Assembly: GCA_028564705.1 (NCBI GenBank)
Contig: JAPXFQ010002109.1
Coordinates: 1-64,000 of the forward strand
Length of the DNA: 64,000 nucleotides
Reading direction: 5' to 3'
From: Apricaphanius iberus
Taxonomy: Eukaryota > Chordata > Actinopteri > Cyprinodontiformes > Aphaniidae
Numbering within the stretch: position 1 is the first letter of the stretch; each line of letters begins with the position of its first letter. Both the position numbers and the translations under genes were made by a program. The notes beneath the pieces are model-generated. The model ran no database searches and was not told where the DNA came from. It saw only the letters and a list, made by a program, of their open reading frames with translations. This document shows positions 1 to 11,956 of the stretch, one piece after another.

Positions 1-56
1 ACAAGCCAAAAAAGCTTACTCATTTTAACAAGTGCTGTTTTTTTTCAACAAGTAAG

Positions 57-270
57 CAATTCAGAATATGGACTCCAGTGGTGAAAAATTAAGTGGGGAC
101 TTAATATCTCCCGATGACGATCCACCTTTAGTCGGAGTAGTAAAATCTACTGTATTTAACAGGCTGAGGGAACATATTGTAACTTATGGGAAAACTTTAA
201 ACGGATGAAAATAGAACACGTTTCAAACAGATTTCAGAAAAGAAAATCACCAGAGGCAAAAAACATGGTA
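57..270 (+). pseudogene. Degenerate V-segment relic (Va)
   Basis: No intact reading frame. The stretch aligns by eye with the relic at 11957-12178: both share a 'caattcagaatatggactcc' start, a 'gtggtgaaaaat' stretch, a 'catgggaaaa'/'tatgggaaaa' stretch, and the end 'aaatcaccagaggcaa'. In the better copy these read as an immunoglobulin-like V segment (S-L-S-C-G-C-S-G-F in framework 1; I-T-R-G-like framework 3). This copy is more decayed, with an unrelated-looking middle. No recombination signal is seen. It could instead be an old dispersed repeat. Confidence 0.35.
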
Positions 271-675
271 TATCTAACACTAGTGGCTCCCAGCGTTTTT
301 TCCTTGAAGGCCCTTTTGGCCTTGTCCAAGATAAGCTTAGCCCCCAACCTTAACTCCTGCCCATATACTGTGAACACATTAAAAGTGATTAATTGCAACC
401 TTTTATTTTAAAAACTGAATCGCAATTGTAGGTTTTTGTTCTTTTTCTTCTTCTTTTACATTGTAGGCTGTATATAAGTATTTTTTTCTCTGGACTTTAG
501 AAATGTAATATTTACAAGAAACATATTTTGGTAACCTCATCACCGCAGCACATATACAATTATGTGGACCCCATGCAAGCTGTAAGGAACCCCCTGGGGG
601 GTCCCAGATCTCAGCTTGGTCATAGATCATCCAACTTTAGAGTTTGAATCCCACCCTTCCTGTAAGGAGGAGTCA
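271..675. other. Intergenic, nothing recognised
   Basis: AT-rich spacer upstream of V1. No gene, RNA or clear repeat is recognised. The last bases hold the GGAGGAG box that precedes the V1 octamer. Confidence 0.5.
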
Positions 676-683
676 ATGCAAAG
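676..683 (+). promoter_or_regulatory. Octamer-like V promoter motif of V1
   Basis: ATGCAAAG directly after a GGAGGAGTCA box, about 75 bases before the V1 start codon. Immunoglobulin V promoters carry ATGCAAAT, bound by Oct factors; this copy differs in the last base. The same box plus octamer recurs before V3, V6, V12, V14 and V15. Confidence 0.6.
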
Positions 684-755
684 CTCAATAATTCACAGCT
701 CTAAATCTGTGACTGTGGCAAGGCTGTCACAGATCAAGAATCGCAGGGAAACATG

Positions 756-1194
756 ATGGACCACAGATATGGTCTGTTGCTTTTTGTTATCTGTTTTACA
801 GGTAAGAAAATGCTGACAGAACTTCAATCTGACTTTGTGAAACTGCTTTCTAACAAGAGCTACACTTTTTAACTGTGTTGATTCACAGATGCTTATTGTC
901 AGACTCTGACAGAATCTGAACCAGTGATTAAAAGACCAGGAGAGTCCCATAAACTGACATGTACAGCCTCAGGATTCACATTCAGTGACCACTGGATGTC
1001 CTGGGTCAGACAGGCTCCTGAAAAAGGACTGGAGTGGCTTGCTGATATCAAGGGTGATGGTGGTCGCACATATTACTCTCAGTCGGTACAAGGCCGTTTT
1101 ACAATCTCCAGAGACAACAGCAAACAGCAGGTGTTTCTGCAAATGAACAGCCTGAGAACAGAAGATTCTGCTGTCTATCACTGTGCTCGAGAGG
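756..1194 (+). CDS. V1, VH-like variable segment
   Basis: Germline variable segment giving the antigen-binding domain after V-D-J joining. The leader exon is 756-801 (M-D-H-R-Y-G then a hydrophobic run; an ATG also lies at 753). The intron is 802-888 and the V exon 889-1194, both joins in phase 1. The V domain has framework 1 T-L-T-E-S-E-P with Cys in L-T-C-T-A-S-G-F, framework 2 W-V-R-Q-A-P, framework 3 [10 protein letters not shown], and ends V-Y-H-C-A-R. The recombination signal is CACAGTG at 1195-1201, a 23-base spacer, and ACAAAAAGC at 1225-1233. One oddity is His in place of the usual second Tyr before the Cys. No stop or frameshift is seen, so it looks usable. The V families are heavy chain-like; partner D-J-C clusters start 31 kb downstream. 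Confidence 0.92.
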
Positions 1195-1233
1195 CACAGT
1201 GACTGAAGTTGTTGCAACTGCTGTACAAAAAGC

Positions 1234-2750
1234 TCAAGCCCTCTCAGCTTTTACTTTTTTGAGAAACTGTTTCCTCTACAACACACTGACAGTGAAGTAA
1301 TAGCTGCATGGAAAAACTATGACAAAAGGAGAATAAGTAAAACAGTGTAAAAAGCTGCATAGATTTAAAGAATATGGACAATTAATACATTAATCAATTA
1401 GAATATCAACAATGATGATAACACTTATTAACTGATTTACACAGTCTGAGTTGTTTTTAGTCCTGGATGGTTACTTCAAAACTACCTGAATGGCATTTAA
1501 TAATTAATTAATGGTTGTTAAAAATGACCCAGTGCAACATTCTTATACAGGTTTGTGGTGTAATTGTTACAAAAACAAAAGCCCTCAACATCCTGATCAT
1601 GACTCTGTCTTTAAATATCAGAAAGTCATCAGTCAGATGCATCACATAATTGCTGTAACACAGGCTGCTACAGGAAAACCTCCCTGCCTACAGCCTTCAG
1701 CATTTACAACCCTCTGAAGAAACTTAAATAACAAGAGTTACAATGACAATTTATCCCTGGGAGCAATAAATCATTTTTGAATTGTATTTCAAAATCACTG
1801 CTTTTCCACTGAACACCTTTACTAAAACCACTGGTCTACTTGAAGACCACGGGACTCCGCCACATATTCCTGGACTAAAACAGTCAAGTTTTAAAAGTGG
1901 GTGAGGAAGCTGCATAAATAAATATTTTCTCTGTCACCAGATGGTGGCAGTGCTGACAATAGATGTTTGAATAGATGTCTAACTGACGAGTATATTATGA
2001 ATACAGCTAAAATTATCAGAAAACGTTATCAGTTGTAATTTGCTTTAGAAGAGGTGATGAACATTTTTATAGAATTTATCTTTATCTTCTTATATTTGCT
2101 TAATGTTGCAAATGTGCCTGAATGAGCACAGTGACATTTAAAGGTAAAGGCATTTTCAATTACTACATAATTTATAGAGGGTACAAAATGTCAAACTTTA
2201 TTTCTCTTTCTGAGCAAAACTCTACTGTATGTGCATTTAAACTAGGATTTTCTTCAGGGTTTTGCCTTATATAATAGTTTGGGCACTTTTATCATTCAAC
2301 ATATCTCCTGTCAGGTTTATCAGTCTGACTATTTCTAGGTGTTTGTCTGTATTCCTACTTCGCAACAGCTTCTTTTTGTAAAGCGAAGTATTTTCTCCAA
2401 TGTGTGGGACTCCAATTTCTTGAATAAAAAAATCTAAAATTACTTTATTCATTAAATCTTTTCATGATCCTCTCTGTGTTTTGTAGTTTATGCCAATGAT
2501 CAGTGCTCAGTTCACAAGATCAGCTCAAACTTTTGTGTTGGCCTGCAGAATATAATCAAGATGTAAGTTAACATGCATTGCATTTCATTGGTTTTATATA
2601 AAAAAAAAACAACTAAAAAGAGCATTTTAGATTGACAGGATTTTGGAATATATTTGTTAAATAAAATACTAGTATTTCCAGTTAAGGTATATTCTGAATA
2701 ATTAAATAAATAAACCTTTGTCTTGCCCCAACTAGGAGGAGCCCTGTAGT
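1234..2750. other. Intergenic, nothing recognised
   Basis: AT-rich spacer between V1 and V2. No intact gene, V relic or clear transposon end was found. A GGAGGAGCCC box near 2735 precedes V2 but lacks a clean octamer. Confidence 0.5.
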
Positions 2751-2822
2751 GCAGCATATCATCCACAGCTATATATTTGACAAAGGTGGGCTGACTGAGA
2801 ACATTAGAAACCGTTCAACAGA

Positions 2823-3288
2823 ATGGACAACAGGACAGGGCTGCTGATTTTAATTATCTGCTGTGCAGGTGAGAAATTCAAACTCTTTCAAAATGTCTCT
2901 GTTGAAATGTTTGTATTACTTTAACAGGGACATTTTTGGCTTTTATTTCTGGACATACTGGTTAAAACTCTAATTTCCTGCTTGCAGGTGTTAATAATCA
3001 GACACTGAGAGAATCTGAACCAGTCACCAAAAGACCTGGAGACTCACACAAGCTGACTTGTACAGGATCTGGATTCACATTCAGCAGCTACTTGATGTCT
3101 TGGGTCAGACAGGCTCCTGGAAAAGGACTGGAGTGGGTTTCAACTATCGATGTTACAAGCAAATATTACTCTCCATCAGTTCAAGGGAGGTTCACCATCT
3201 CAAGAGACAACAATAAACAGCAGGTGTATCTGCAGATGCAAAGCCTAAAGACTGAAGACTCTGCTGTTTATTACTGCGCTCGAAGAGA
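2823..3288 (+). CDS. V2, VH-like variable segment
   Basis: Leader exon 2823-2868 (M-D-N-R-T-G-L-L, then hydrophobic), intron 2869-2987, V exon 2988-3288, phase 1. The mature part starts with Q-T-L-R-E-S-E-P; Cys sits in L-T-C-T-G-S-G-F, framework 2 is [13 protein letters not shown], framework 3 [10 protein letters not shown], end V-Y-Y-C-A-R. The signal is CACAGTG at 3289-3295, a 23-base spacer and ACAAAAACC at 3319-3327, a near-consensus pair. CDR2 is short (D-V-T-S-K). The segment looks functional and belongs to the same family as V1 and V3. Confidence 0.92.
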
Positions 3289-3327
3289 CACAGTGACCAC
3301 AGTTGGCTTAGCAGCTTTACAAAAACC

Positions 3328-4730
3328 TCAAGCAACAATGAGCATTCATTGTTCTACATACATCCTCAAGTCTTAGTCAATGAATTGATATTTGTCTTCA
3401 AATAAATAATGAATTAGATGTTATAATTTCTGATTTAAGTACTTCTTTTCACATAAATGTTTCCACTAAGAAAATAACACATATGAATATCATAAAAATG
3501 TATCTCAAATCCTTAAACCCAGTGTGAATGAGATGACTTTCATTTTTTTTTCTTTTGATAGTAAATAATCTCAATACTTGTTTTTTCAGGGTTAGGTTAA
3601 ATAAAACTTTTTGAGGAACCCCAATACAACAACTGATTCTAAAACTGTACTTTTTTTAAAGAGGGCCTCATTGAAAAAGGAAATAAAAAAGAAAGCATTA
3701 AAAGCCTGGATCTTTTTGAATGTACTTCAATTCATCTTTTAGGTAAATTTATCCTACAAAAAACAGCAGCCAAACTAACGGAGCACTGTGGTGAAAATCA
3801 TGAAGGTGCATTTTGAGATAAAAATCTGAGTGTCATGATTTGTAGTAGACTCAGACAGAGGCAGGTGAGGACATTGATAATGAGAGTCCTTTAATAGCAT
3901 TCATTGTCAGAGTTCCCAACCAAGGGGCTTCAGGAAACTCTGTACTGACCAGACACACATGAAAGCAATGATGGAAAACGCATACAATGATGACAAACCA
4001 GAAAAGTCGTGAGAACCCGGAGCATTCGTTATGTACTCAGGGAAAGCAATTAATGAGACAATCAGGAAAACAATGAATGGCTTGGACCGAACAATTAAGC
4101 GCATAGGGACGGACAAAGACAGAGACAACTGTCACATGTGACAGAGAGAGACCAAACTGAGGTGGTTTACACATGTAAAAAAAAATACTATGAATATATT
4201 GGTACCAGGGTGCTGAGAGTGACAGGAGGCCGAGAAGAAGACTAATAGATTTATGGATGTGGTGACGTATAAACAATGGTTCAAACAACAGTTTAACTAT
4301 GCTGCTTTGTAAGGGATGCCTCAGTGTCTATCTCCATAAAATGCTGTGTTGTCTGGTAAAGCTCTTTATTTGCAGCTCAGTTGAATAAACCTCAGCAAAA
4401 TGACCTTTTTATGTTAATTTGTTTTGTTTAAGTTTCATTATTTTGTAGAAATCAGCTATTTCCATTATTCTGTCAGAAAAGCCAAATTTTGTTAATCATC
4501 ATTGATTTGTAAAAGTCAGTTTAGTATATAGCGTGTAGTTCCAATTCACAGCCTATGTCATCTCAAGGCACTTTACAAAAAAAGTCATTTCAATTAAATC
4601 ATATAAACATTCAAAAGTTTAAGGCTTCTGAGATTTAAAATTTAAACCAAGAGAAAATATATAAATTAATGAATTAATAAACAAACAAATAAATAAATAA
4701 ACTGCATGAAGTTATAGCTCCTCCCTCCTG
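3328..4730. other. Intergenic; one fish-repeat fragment
   Basis: No gene. At 4535-4610 lies a fragment ('ccaattcacagcctatgtcatctcaaggcactttac') resembling the one at 21950-22020 ('ccaattcacaacaaatgtgatctcaaggcactttac'), so this is a dispersed repeat. The rest is unrecognised. Confidence 0.45.
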
Positions 4731-4743
4731 TGAGGAGGGGTCA

Positions 4744-4751
4744 ATGCAAAA
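4744..4751 (+). promoter_or_regulatory. Octamer-like V promoter motif of V3
   Basis: ATGCAAAA preceded by GGAGGGGTCA, about 80 bases before the V3 start codon, the same arrangement as at V1. Confidence 0.55.
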
Positions 4752-4824
4752 CTTCAATAGTTTCCAGGTTTATTAATCTTACATTGAATAAGTTGTGAGA
4801 GAACAAGTAACACGTTTAAATATG

Positions 4825-5261
4825 ATGGACTACAAATTAGGACTGTTCCTCTTAATAATTTACTTTATGGGTGAGAAAAAGTTGTCAGAACTTTTAGAAG
4901 ATTTTTAAGAAATTTTGCTCTGACAAGAACTGAACAAAAATTACTTTTTTGCTCACAGGTGTTGCTGGTCAGACACTGACACAATCTGAAGCAGTGGACA
5001 AAAGACCTGGAGACTCCCACAAAGTAACCTGTACAGCTTCTGGATTCACATTCAGCAGCTACTACATGCATTGGGTCAGACAGGCTCCTGGAAAAGGACT
5101 GGAGTGGCTTGCTGTTGATTATGGTGGTGGCAGCCCAGGCTACTCTCCATCAGTACGAGGTCGGTTTACCATCTCTAGAGACAACAGCAAACAGCAGCTG
5201 TATCTGCAGATGAAAAGCTTGAGAACAGAAGATTCGGCTGTTTATTATTGTGCCCGACAGA
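4825..5261 (+). CDS. V3, VH-like variable segment
   Basis: Leader exon 4825-4870 (M-D-Y-K-L-G-L-F; a further ATG at 4822), intron 4871-4958, V exon 4959-5261, phase 1. Framework 1 is Q-T-L-T-Q-S-E-A-V with Cys in V-T-C-T-A-S-G-F, framework 2 [13 protein letters not shown], framework 3 [15 protein letters not shown], end V-Y-Y-C-A-R-Q. The signal is CACAGTG 5262-5268, a 23-base spacer and ATAAAAACC 5292-5300 (one nonamer mismatch). CDR2 is Gly-rich (Y-G-G-G-S). No defect is seen. Confidence 0.92.
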
Positions 5262-5300
5262 CACAGTGACTGAAGTCGGTTCAGCACCTGTATAAAAACC

Positions 5301-6720
5301 TCAAACCTCCTCAGAGTTAACTGATGGGAACTTTTATTTGGCTGAGTTGTTACTGTATGTGACACAAAAAAAAGTGATATAAACATCATACTAAAATATC
5401 AATAATCTGAAAAAGAGAAGAATAAATTGATTTTTTAAGGATTTATGTCAATGCAGTTGTTTATCAAGTAACATGAATGTCCACCTGTGAGAATAGAAGG
5501 ATGAACTGTAAAGGAAACTATGTAAGTAGATAATTGAAACATTCCTTATTATACTTAAAAGATCAACAAAGGCTTTTACGAATTCCACTCTTTGTGCACA
5601 AGTTAATAAACAAGTTACAATAAATAAGTTATAACAACTACATAAATAGTTAAGACTTAGAGAAGTCTAAATGCACTGGTTCCTAAAAAATATTCTTTAG
5701 ATGAAAGTTACATAAATAGAAAAACAAGTAATGATTTTTTTTGTATTTTTTTTTTTTTAAATGGAACTACTTTGCACGAACTAGTCAAGCAGTACCTTTT
5801 GAATTTTGAATTAAATGTATTTCCGGAATAAAATTTAAAAAAGAAGTGATAGATTTCCAAAATGGTTCAGGAATTTCCCCAAACATGTAAATATATGTAG
5901 TCTCAGTATTAAATCTAAAATAGTTTTTTATACTTTTATAATCTGTTATAGGTTTACAGATAAAAGTAAATAAATATACCCGTCAATACAACACTTGGCA
6001 GCCTTACTTTAAATTTAACAAGTATGTATACATGTCGATGTTAAATGTAAACAGAGCTGTACAGGAATCATAGCATGACAATGCATAGCAGTATTTTTGA
6101 CAACACATTAATCTTTTTTTTTGTGGGTGGGGTTGGTTGGGGGTTGGGGTTGTGGGGGGGTTATCTTAATCATAAATAATCATGCAAAATATTTTTTTTT
6201 AAACTATATTTAGAAAAAAATCATGTTATTTAAGATGATTCCAAATTTCCCTATTGTAAACAAAAAAAAACATTATTTGTAGATTGAAATTGTCCACTAT
6301 CTCAATGTCCACTCCCTGGAGGTTCACCGGTTTCAGTGTGGTGGGTCTGCGTCTCCGGATGTCCACCACCACATAGCTCTAGCACAAAGAACTACAGAGT
6401 TACAGTTTGTCAAACAAAAAGTGTTATGATCATTCCCAGTTGCCAACTGACAAACAAATTACAGTACCAGTCAAGACCATCTTTAGCCTATCAGGAACAA
6501 TATACATTTTCTTTGTTTACCTGAATAAGAACATATCTGTGGAGTTTTTATCAGTCTGCAGGGAACATACAAATGCAGTCTCTAGATCAATATTTTTTTT
6601 TCGGGTTTCTCCCCGCATGTTCAAAATTCATTGTATGGCTCATTTCTTCCTATGAGGACGAGTCACTGTAAAACTTAACTTAATTTATCTAACTTTATAC
6701 AGAGAACAAAGGAAACTGAG
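5301..6720. other. Intergenic; repeat copy and a G-rich tract
   Basis: No gene. About 5890-6195 matches 21590-21760 plus 22303-22385 (shared 'actttaaatttaaca' and 'ttgacaacacatt'), a duplicated or dispersed repeat; the other copy holds a transposon insertion. At 6122-6162 is a tract of G runs on the + strand. The rest is AT-rich and unrecognised. Confidence 0.55.
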
Positions 6721-6828
6721 AGTATCGTGGACAGGTGAGAATTCCCCTTTTTTGATTAGAAAATGTTTGATTTTATCTTTATGGCATACCATCATGTGTT
6801 TTTCTGTTTGTTTTTTTGTTCATGATAG

Positions 6829-7033
6829 GAATTAGTGCTCAGACTCTGACATAATCTAAACCAGTGATTAAAAGATCTGGATAATCCCACAAACTGACCT
6901 AAATGTTTCCCGATTCACCTTAACACATTATGAAATGTACTGGGTCAGACAGGCTCTTGGAAAGGAATTGGAGTAGGTTGCATTTGTAAGTGAGCCCTCT
7001 GGTGGCATACAATACTACTCTTGCTCATTCCGA
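6829..7033 (+). pseudogene. V4, VH-like pseudogene, 3' truncated
   Basis: After an acceptor ending at 6828 the sequence follows the V1/V3 family: S-A-Q-T-L-T, then in-frame stops in place of Glu and Gly codons ('acataatctaaacc', 'ggataatccc'), loss of the first Cys region ('gacctaaatg'), a recognisable W-V-R-Q-A framework 2, another stop in L-E-x-V, and a CDR2 ending around Y-Y-S. Framework 3, the CDR3 end and the recombination signal are missing. A possible leader remnant with a GTGAG donor lies near 6733. It cannot encode a chain. Confidence 0.85.
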
Positions 7034-7300
7034 GGCTATAACTTCATATATAAAATACTTTAGGAAAAGTAACTTGTATTTATTGAGGTAAAATGACATT
7101 TACTGTAACTATTTTCTGATTTTAAAATTTTTGCACAGAAATATTATGGGAGTTGTTTTCTGTTTAGTTGCAATTAGAAATAGGATTAATATATTTAAAA
7201 CACTTCTGATTTTCTCAAAAATCAAAAAGTGTCTAGAAATTCGTAAACAATAAATTTGTTTTAGAAGACAACATATAGCTTTTCTGTCCCCAATCTAGTG
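7034..7300. other. Spacer before V5, nothing recognised
   Basis: AT-rich spacer with no recognisable gene. A GGAGGAGGAGCC box near 7300 followed by GTGCAAAA may be the V5 promoter motif. Confidence 0.4.
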
Positions 7301-7390
7301 GAGGAGGAGCCAGTGCAAAAGAAATCGGCCTGCATCTGTATATTTAAGTTAACAGGGACTGACTAAGAGCAGCAAACACACGTTGACAAG

Positions 7391-7862
7391 ATGGATTTCA
7401 GGACAGCACTGCTGCTTTTATCTTTCTGCTGTGCAGGTTAAAATATTCAAGTTTTTTCACATTTCCTCAATTAAATTTTTGATTGTTTGCATTTGATTAG
7501 GCAGTATGAAATCTTCAAATGTTGAAATTATTTTAATTATTCATAATTTTTCCTCAAAGATGTTGATGGGCAAACTCTGACTGAATCTGAATCAGTTGTT
7601 AAAAGACCAGGAGAATCACACAGACTGACCTGTACAGCTTCTGGATTCACATTCAGCAACTACTGGATGCACTGGATCAGACAGGCTCTTGGTAAAGGAC
7701 TGGAATGGGTTGCCGCTCATTATGACAATGCCAACATACTCTACTCTCCGTCAGTCAGAGGTCGGTTTACCATCTCCAGAGACAACAACAAGCAGCAGCT
7801 GTATCTGCAGATGAACAGCTTGAGCACAGAAGATTCTGCTGTTTATTACTGTGGTCGAGGGG
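7391..7862 (+). CDS. V5, VH-like variable segment
   Basis: Leader exon 7391-7436 ([10 protein letters not shown]), intron 7437-7559, V exon 7560-7862, phase 1. Framework 1 is [10 protein letters not shown] with Cys in L-T-C-T-A-S-G-F, framework 2 W-I-R-Q-A-L-G-K, framework 3 [10 protein letters not shown], end V-Y-Y-C-G-R. Two oddities: the leader donor is GTTAAA, weaker than the GTGAG/GTAAG of its neighbours, and the heptamer at 7863-7869 is CACATTG, a mismatch to CACAGTG. The spacer is 23 and the nonamer ACAAAAACC at 7893-7901 is good. The frame is intact but rearrangement and splicing may be less efficient. Confidence 0.88.
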
Positions 7863-8039
7863 CACATTGATTGAAGCTGGTTCAGCAGCTCTACAAAAAC
7901 CTCAGGTGGTTTTGAGGTTGGAGCCTTAATTTTAACTGTGCAACTATATTCCCATAAAAGATTCAGTATTACAGTTGCAGCAGTGATACTGAGGTGAAGA
8001 GAACAATTTGCCTGCCATTTCCTTCTCTCACCCTGTCGC

Positions 8040-8890
8040 ATCGGAACGTAAATAAGGTTCAGGTTCAGGTTACTTTATTGGTACCCATAGTTAAACTAGG
8101 TTTACAGTCTAGGAGGCAGAACCATCACCACTACATTCCATATACCACACAACCCATAAAACATACAGTATATAACAGATAAAAACAGACTATAGAAGAT
8201 AAAAACAGACTGTAGAACATTGTCAAGAATATGTTACATAAAACATATAGACAGTATAATCATAGATAAAACCATGACATAAAACACACGATAAAACATA
8301 CAATAAATGCTAATGACTAAAGTGCTTGTGCGTTATGTGCAAGTAATCTCTGGTTTGTTCAACAGAGTGATCGCAGCTGGAACAAAACTGTTTTTAAATC
8401 TTGTAGTCCTACATCTAGGGACTACTAGCCTCCATTCGGAAGGAAGATACTAAAATTCCCTATTCAATGGGTGTAGGCTATCTTCTACGATGGCCAAAGC
8501 TATCCTCTGTAGTTGTTTAGCATACAGGGATGAGGGGTGCATCTGGGACTCACCAATCAGTTTGCTTGACCATCGTACAATTTTATTAATTAATTTTACA
8601 ATATTCATATGTTTAATTGAAGCAGACACAAGCCATGACACTAAAGAAGAAGATATAATAGATTAAATAAAAGCATTGTTAAATAATGTCATCAAGGTCT
8701 TGTCTATATGAAAGTGGTACAGTTTTATCAAGCAATGAATGTGCTGTTGTCCTTTTTTACAGACAGCTTCATAGTTTTCCTGGAAGTTTGATTTAGAGTC
8801 AACAATTGTCCCTAGATATCTGTATGATTCTACTTGATCCACTAGTTTACCCTTTATAGCTGTGGCCTCATGATGGGTAAAATCTTTTTG
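8040..8890 (-). mobile_element. LINE fragment, reverse transcriptase C-terminus and 3' end
   Basis: On the minus strand the stretch reads, from about 8880 leftward, Y-R-Y-L-G-T-I-V-D-S, then L-Y-A-K-Q-L-Q-R, H-P-L-N-R-E-F and S-F-V-P-A-A-I-T-L-L-N-K near 8350. This is the C-terminal tail after the reverse transcriptase of fish CR1/Rex-like LINEs. The first part resembles the element at 54.9-56.8 kb (E-Y-R-N-I-G-V-H-L-D). The rest down to 8040 is 3' untranslated sequence. Frames are broken and the 5' part is absent: a 5'-truncated dead copy. Confidence 0.75.
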
Positions 8891-10363
8891 GTGTCCTCAA
8901 GTCACCTGTGTGTAATGTTATAATGTTCTGCAATGTTATGAAAGCATCATAATGTTATACTATGCAATTTTATGAGAGCAACACAATATTATCCTCTGCT
9001 TGCTGTATAAAGATAAACATTCACAAGGGAAAGGAGTTTGGGTATCTCTGGCTGGACAGCTCCCATGAAACCGCTGCTCTATCTGGTTTTTGAGGAGTTT
9101 TCGGGCCGTCTCATCCTTCACGCTTCTCTTTGCATAAAATTATATAATTAGAGTGAAAGCTGACCAGCTGATGAGAGTCTGCCGTTGGATTTATGCACGA
9201 TCGCCCGGCCACGTTAAGTTAACAGGTCTGACCGAGAGGAGATGACTGGCTCTCCACTCTCAAGTGTCAAATGTGAGATGCTGTGATGAAAACTTAATGC
9301 CTGTTTGAGTTGCAATGCTTTACTGCTGTATTTGTGTGGGGAATTCTAGCATAAATCAGTGTCTTTGTTTGATGAAGTATTGCTTTGCTTTTGCTGAACT
9401 GCATCTGTGTGGCGGAATAAAGATGACACATATATTCTAGCACAATAAGCAGTCTCTGGTGTCCTTTCTTTCTTTCTTTATATTGTGTGTGCCGATCCAC
9501 TAAGATCCTGAGTGAAAATTTCACAAAACACCTCATATCCTGGGGTTTTACCAAATGCACCTTAATGTTAAAAAATCATGACTGTGTTTATCTAAAATGT
9601 GTGGCTGAAGTTCAGCCTACATAAGTAACATATAAAAAAAATGTATTTAGCATGTCTATGAATACAGTCTGGATATCCAGTTTTATAATAGTTCAATAAG
9701 TACCTTACTGTAAGTGAAGGTGTTCATGCACAGTTTATTTTTGCTTGCAATGTGTGGAACATACAGCTATTGTATACTATTAACACAAACATTTTTATTC
9801 TTATTTTGAGTGTTTAAACTCTTTACATGTTCAACATTATGTATGTCCAATGCAAATTTTACATTTTTTATTGATTTGTTTTTTTTTAATTATCTTGAAT
9901 GTATGTGTTTCTAAAAATGCATGTCCCAAATAATTTTGTACTTTGGGGAAGATCCAAATTTACTACAAATCAAGACACAATTTCGCTTCATTTTACTTTG
10001 TATTTTAATATTTATGATATCGTGCTATTGTCTAGACCAAAACCAAGCAAAACACATTTTATAAACTTTACAGTCTAATACAATTTGGTAATTTCATAGA
10101 AAACAAATGTTTATTATAAAATGATTTGACGAACATTTTGACAACAAATGTTTTGCACTAACAAATATGTAGAAAAAAATGAAAATAAAAAATAATAACA
10201 TGCTATTTATGTATTATTTTAGATGCTATGATTTGTATTGTTAGCTTGTTTCACTGATGTAGCATCATTTTTGTTGTATCACTGATTCCAGCATTTTTCT
10301 CCTCTGTATTTATTATACTCATTCTTTGGTCATCTCAGCACCTCAATAGTCATATTTTGGATG

Positions 10364-10441
<78 letters not shown>

Positions 10442-11950
10442 CACATTAATGCATAACTGCTGTATGTTAGGCTACAAAATGCTGCAATGAAATGCATCCA
10501 AATAAAAAAGGAAATAAAGTACATACAACTTATGGTAACAAGATGCAGTGGTGATCTAACACATGAAGAAAGGAACAACATCATGAGGTCGGTTTAGCTT
10601 CTAACAATGTATTTTCAATATTTTCTTTCTAAAGTGACTATATGGGGATATGGCATATAAACACCAAACACCTTAAACTGCGGATGTTAATGTGCAATGT
10701 AAAATTGTAAATCAAATTGGCTTGCATGGTTTGTCTGAACAACAATCACACCACACTAATACGAAAGATTTCAACAGCCAAAAACGAATATACATTTTTT
10801 ACTTTTCATTTTGATGTATTTATTAGCATAACAGTTAATTAGTTAGTATGATTTGTTCTTTAAGTTGTCATTTATATTGATTGGATAATAGACTATGCCT
10901 AAACCTCGAGGCTTAAAAAATTCTCCGCAATTAAGCCAAAAGAAATAAAATTGCACGAGACAACTTGGAAAATGCACAATAAATGTACTCCTTTTGGAAT
11001 ATTCTAGCCTACATGTCACATATGCCTCACATAAGTGTGTTATGTGTGTTCCTGTGTTCCTGCCGTGCTGTGCAGCGAGTGTTCTCAGTGCACGACTGAG
11101 AACACTCGCAGACCTATTTTCGTCTTTACTGAATCTGTCCATCTCTCCTGTCTGTCTGCTCTCCTCCTCCAGTGCTCCTATCTGCTGCGCCTTTCTCACC
11201 TGCGGTTCCCTGTTGCGCGGGCTGCATCCTCCTCTCTGCCCGGTGTGTCAGTGAGCGAGCTATGTTCTACTTATTTGGTTGACTTAAAGTATTCTGTCAT
11301 TTTAGGAATTTTCTTTCTTATTTCTTTGTCTCGAAGCTCCTTCTCACGAATCGCTTTCCTTTTCTGATCACCGCTCTCAAATTTCTTGCAACATTTTTCC
11401 ATGTCTCTTTCCATCTAGACGACCACGGACCTAAATTGTTTGATTGGTGAGCTCATGGTGCAATGGGAATTTAGAGGCCACTTGGGTGAAGTAGGTCACT
11501 TGTAAATTGGATCAATCAGCAGCCTTAAATTAGAGATGATAAACAAGATGGTTGACAGAAAACCTGACAAGTAAAATGTTTCTTTTTTTAACTGAAATTA
11601 TAGGCCCCCTAAGCATCGAAGGCCCCTGGCCACCGCCCCGGTTGGCCCGTGGATTAAGGCAGCTTTGTGTGCAAGGTACAAACTGATGACTGATCTTGTA
11701 ATCGGAGCATAGGCTATCCTGTACAGTCAGTATGGTGAACATATCCACTCTGCATGCACTTGTTCGCAAGCAGAACAAAAGTATCATTGTTCTGCTTGCT
11801 CTCACGCTACAGGATGAGTTAATCCAACTCCTTATCTAGATTCCAATGCACACATTTTTTTATTGGAGGTTTAAACATGGTTATAAAAAAATTAACATGC
11901 CAAAAAGTTTCCTTAATGTTAACCGGTGCAATTTTTCTGCTGCTATGTCA
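8891..11950. other. Long intergenic stretch: repeats, a tetranucleotide tract and a perfect hairpin
   Basis: No V segment or other gene is recognised over about 3 kb. A GATA-type tract lies at 10363-10441. A perfect 14-base inverted repeat (arms 11075-11088 and 11096-11109, 7-base loop) lies in a GC-richer stretch at 11030-11260. A 9.2-9.5 kb piece with a poly-TTTC run may be a repeat. Open frames here are short and uninformative. Confidence 0.5.
10363..10441. repeat. GATA/GATAGATA microsatellite
   Basis: About twenty uninterrupted units of the tetranucleotide gata. The minus-strand open frame through it (repeated S-I-Y-L) is an artefact of the repeat. Confidence 0.97.
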
Positions 11951-11956
11951 TCGAGT

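Noticed and set aside
10330..10584. Open frame on the minus strand with repeated S-I-Y-L
   Set aside because: It is the translation of the tetranucleotide microsatellite at 10363-10441 and has no other support.
10994..11367. Ser/Leu/Cys-rich open frames
   Set aside because: Overlapping frames on both strands in a GC-richer island with no splice pattern or domain; treated as chance.
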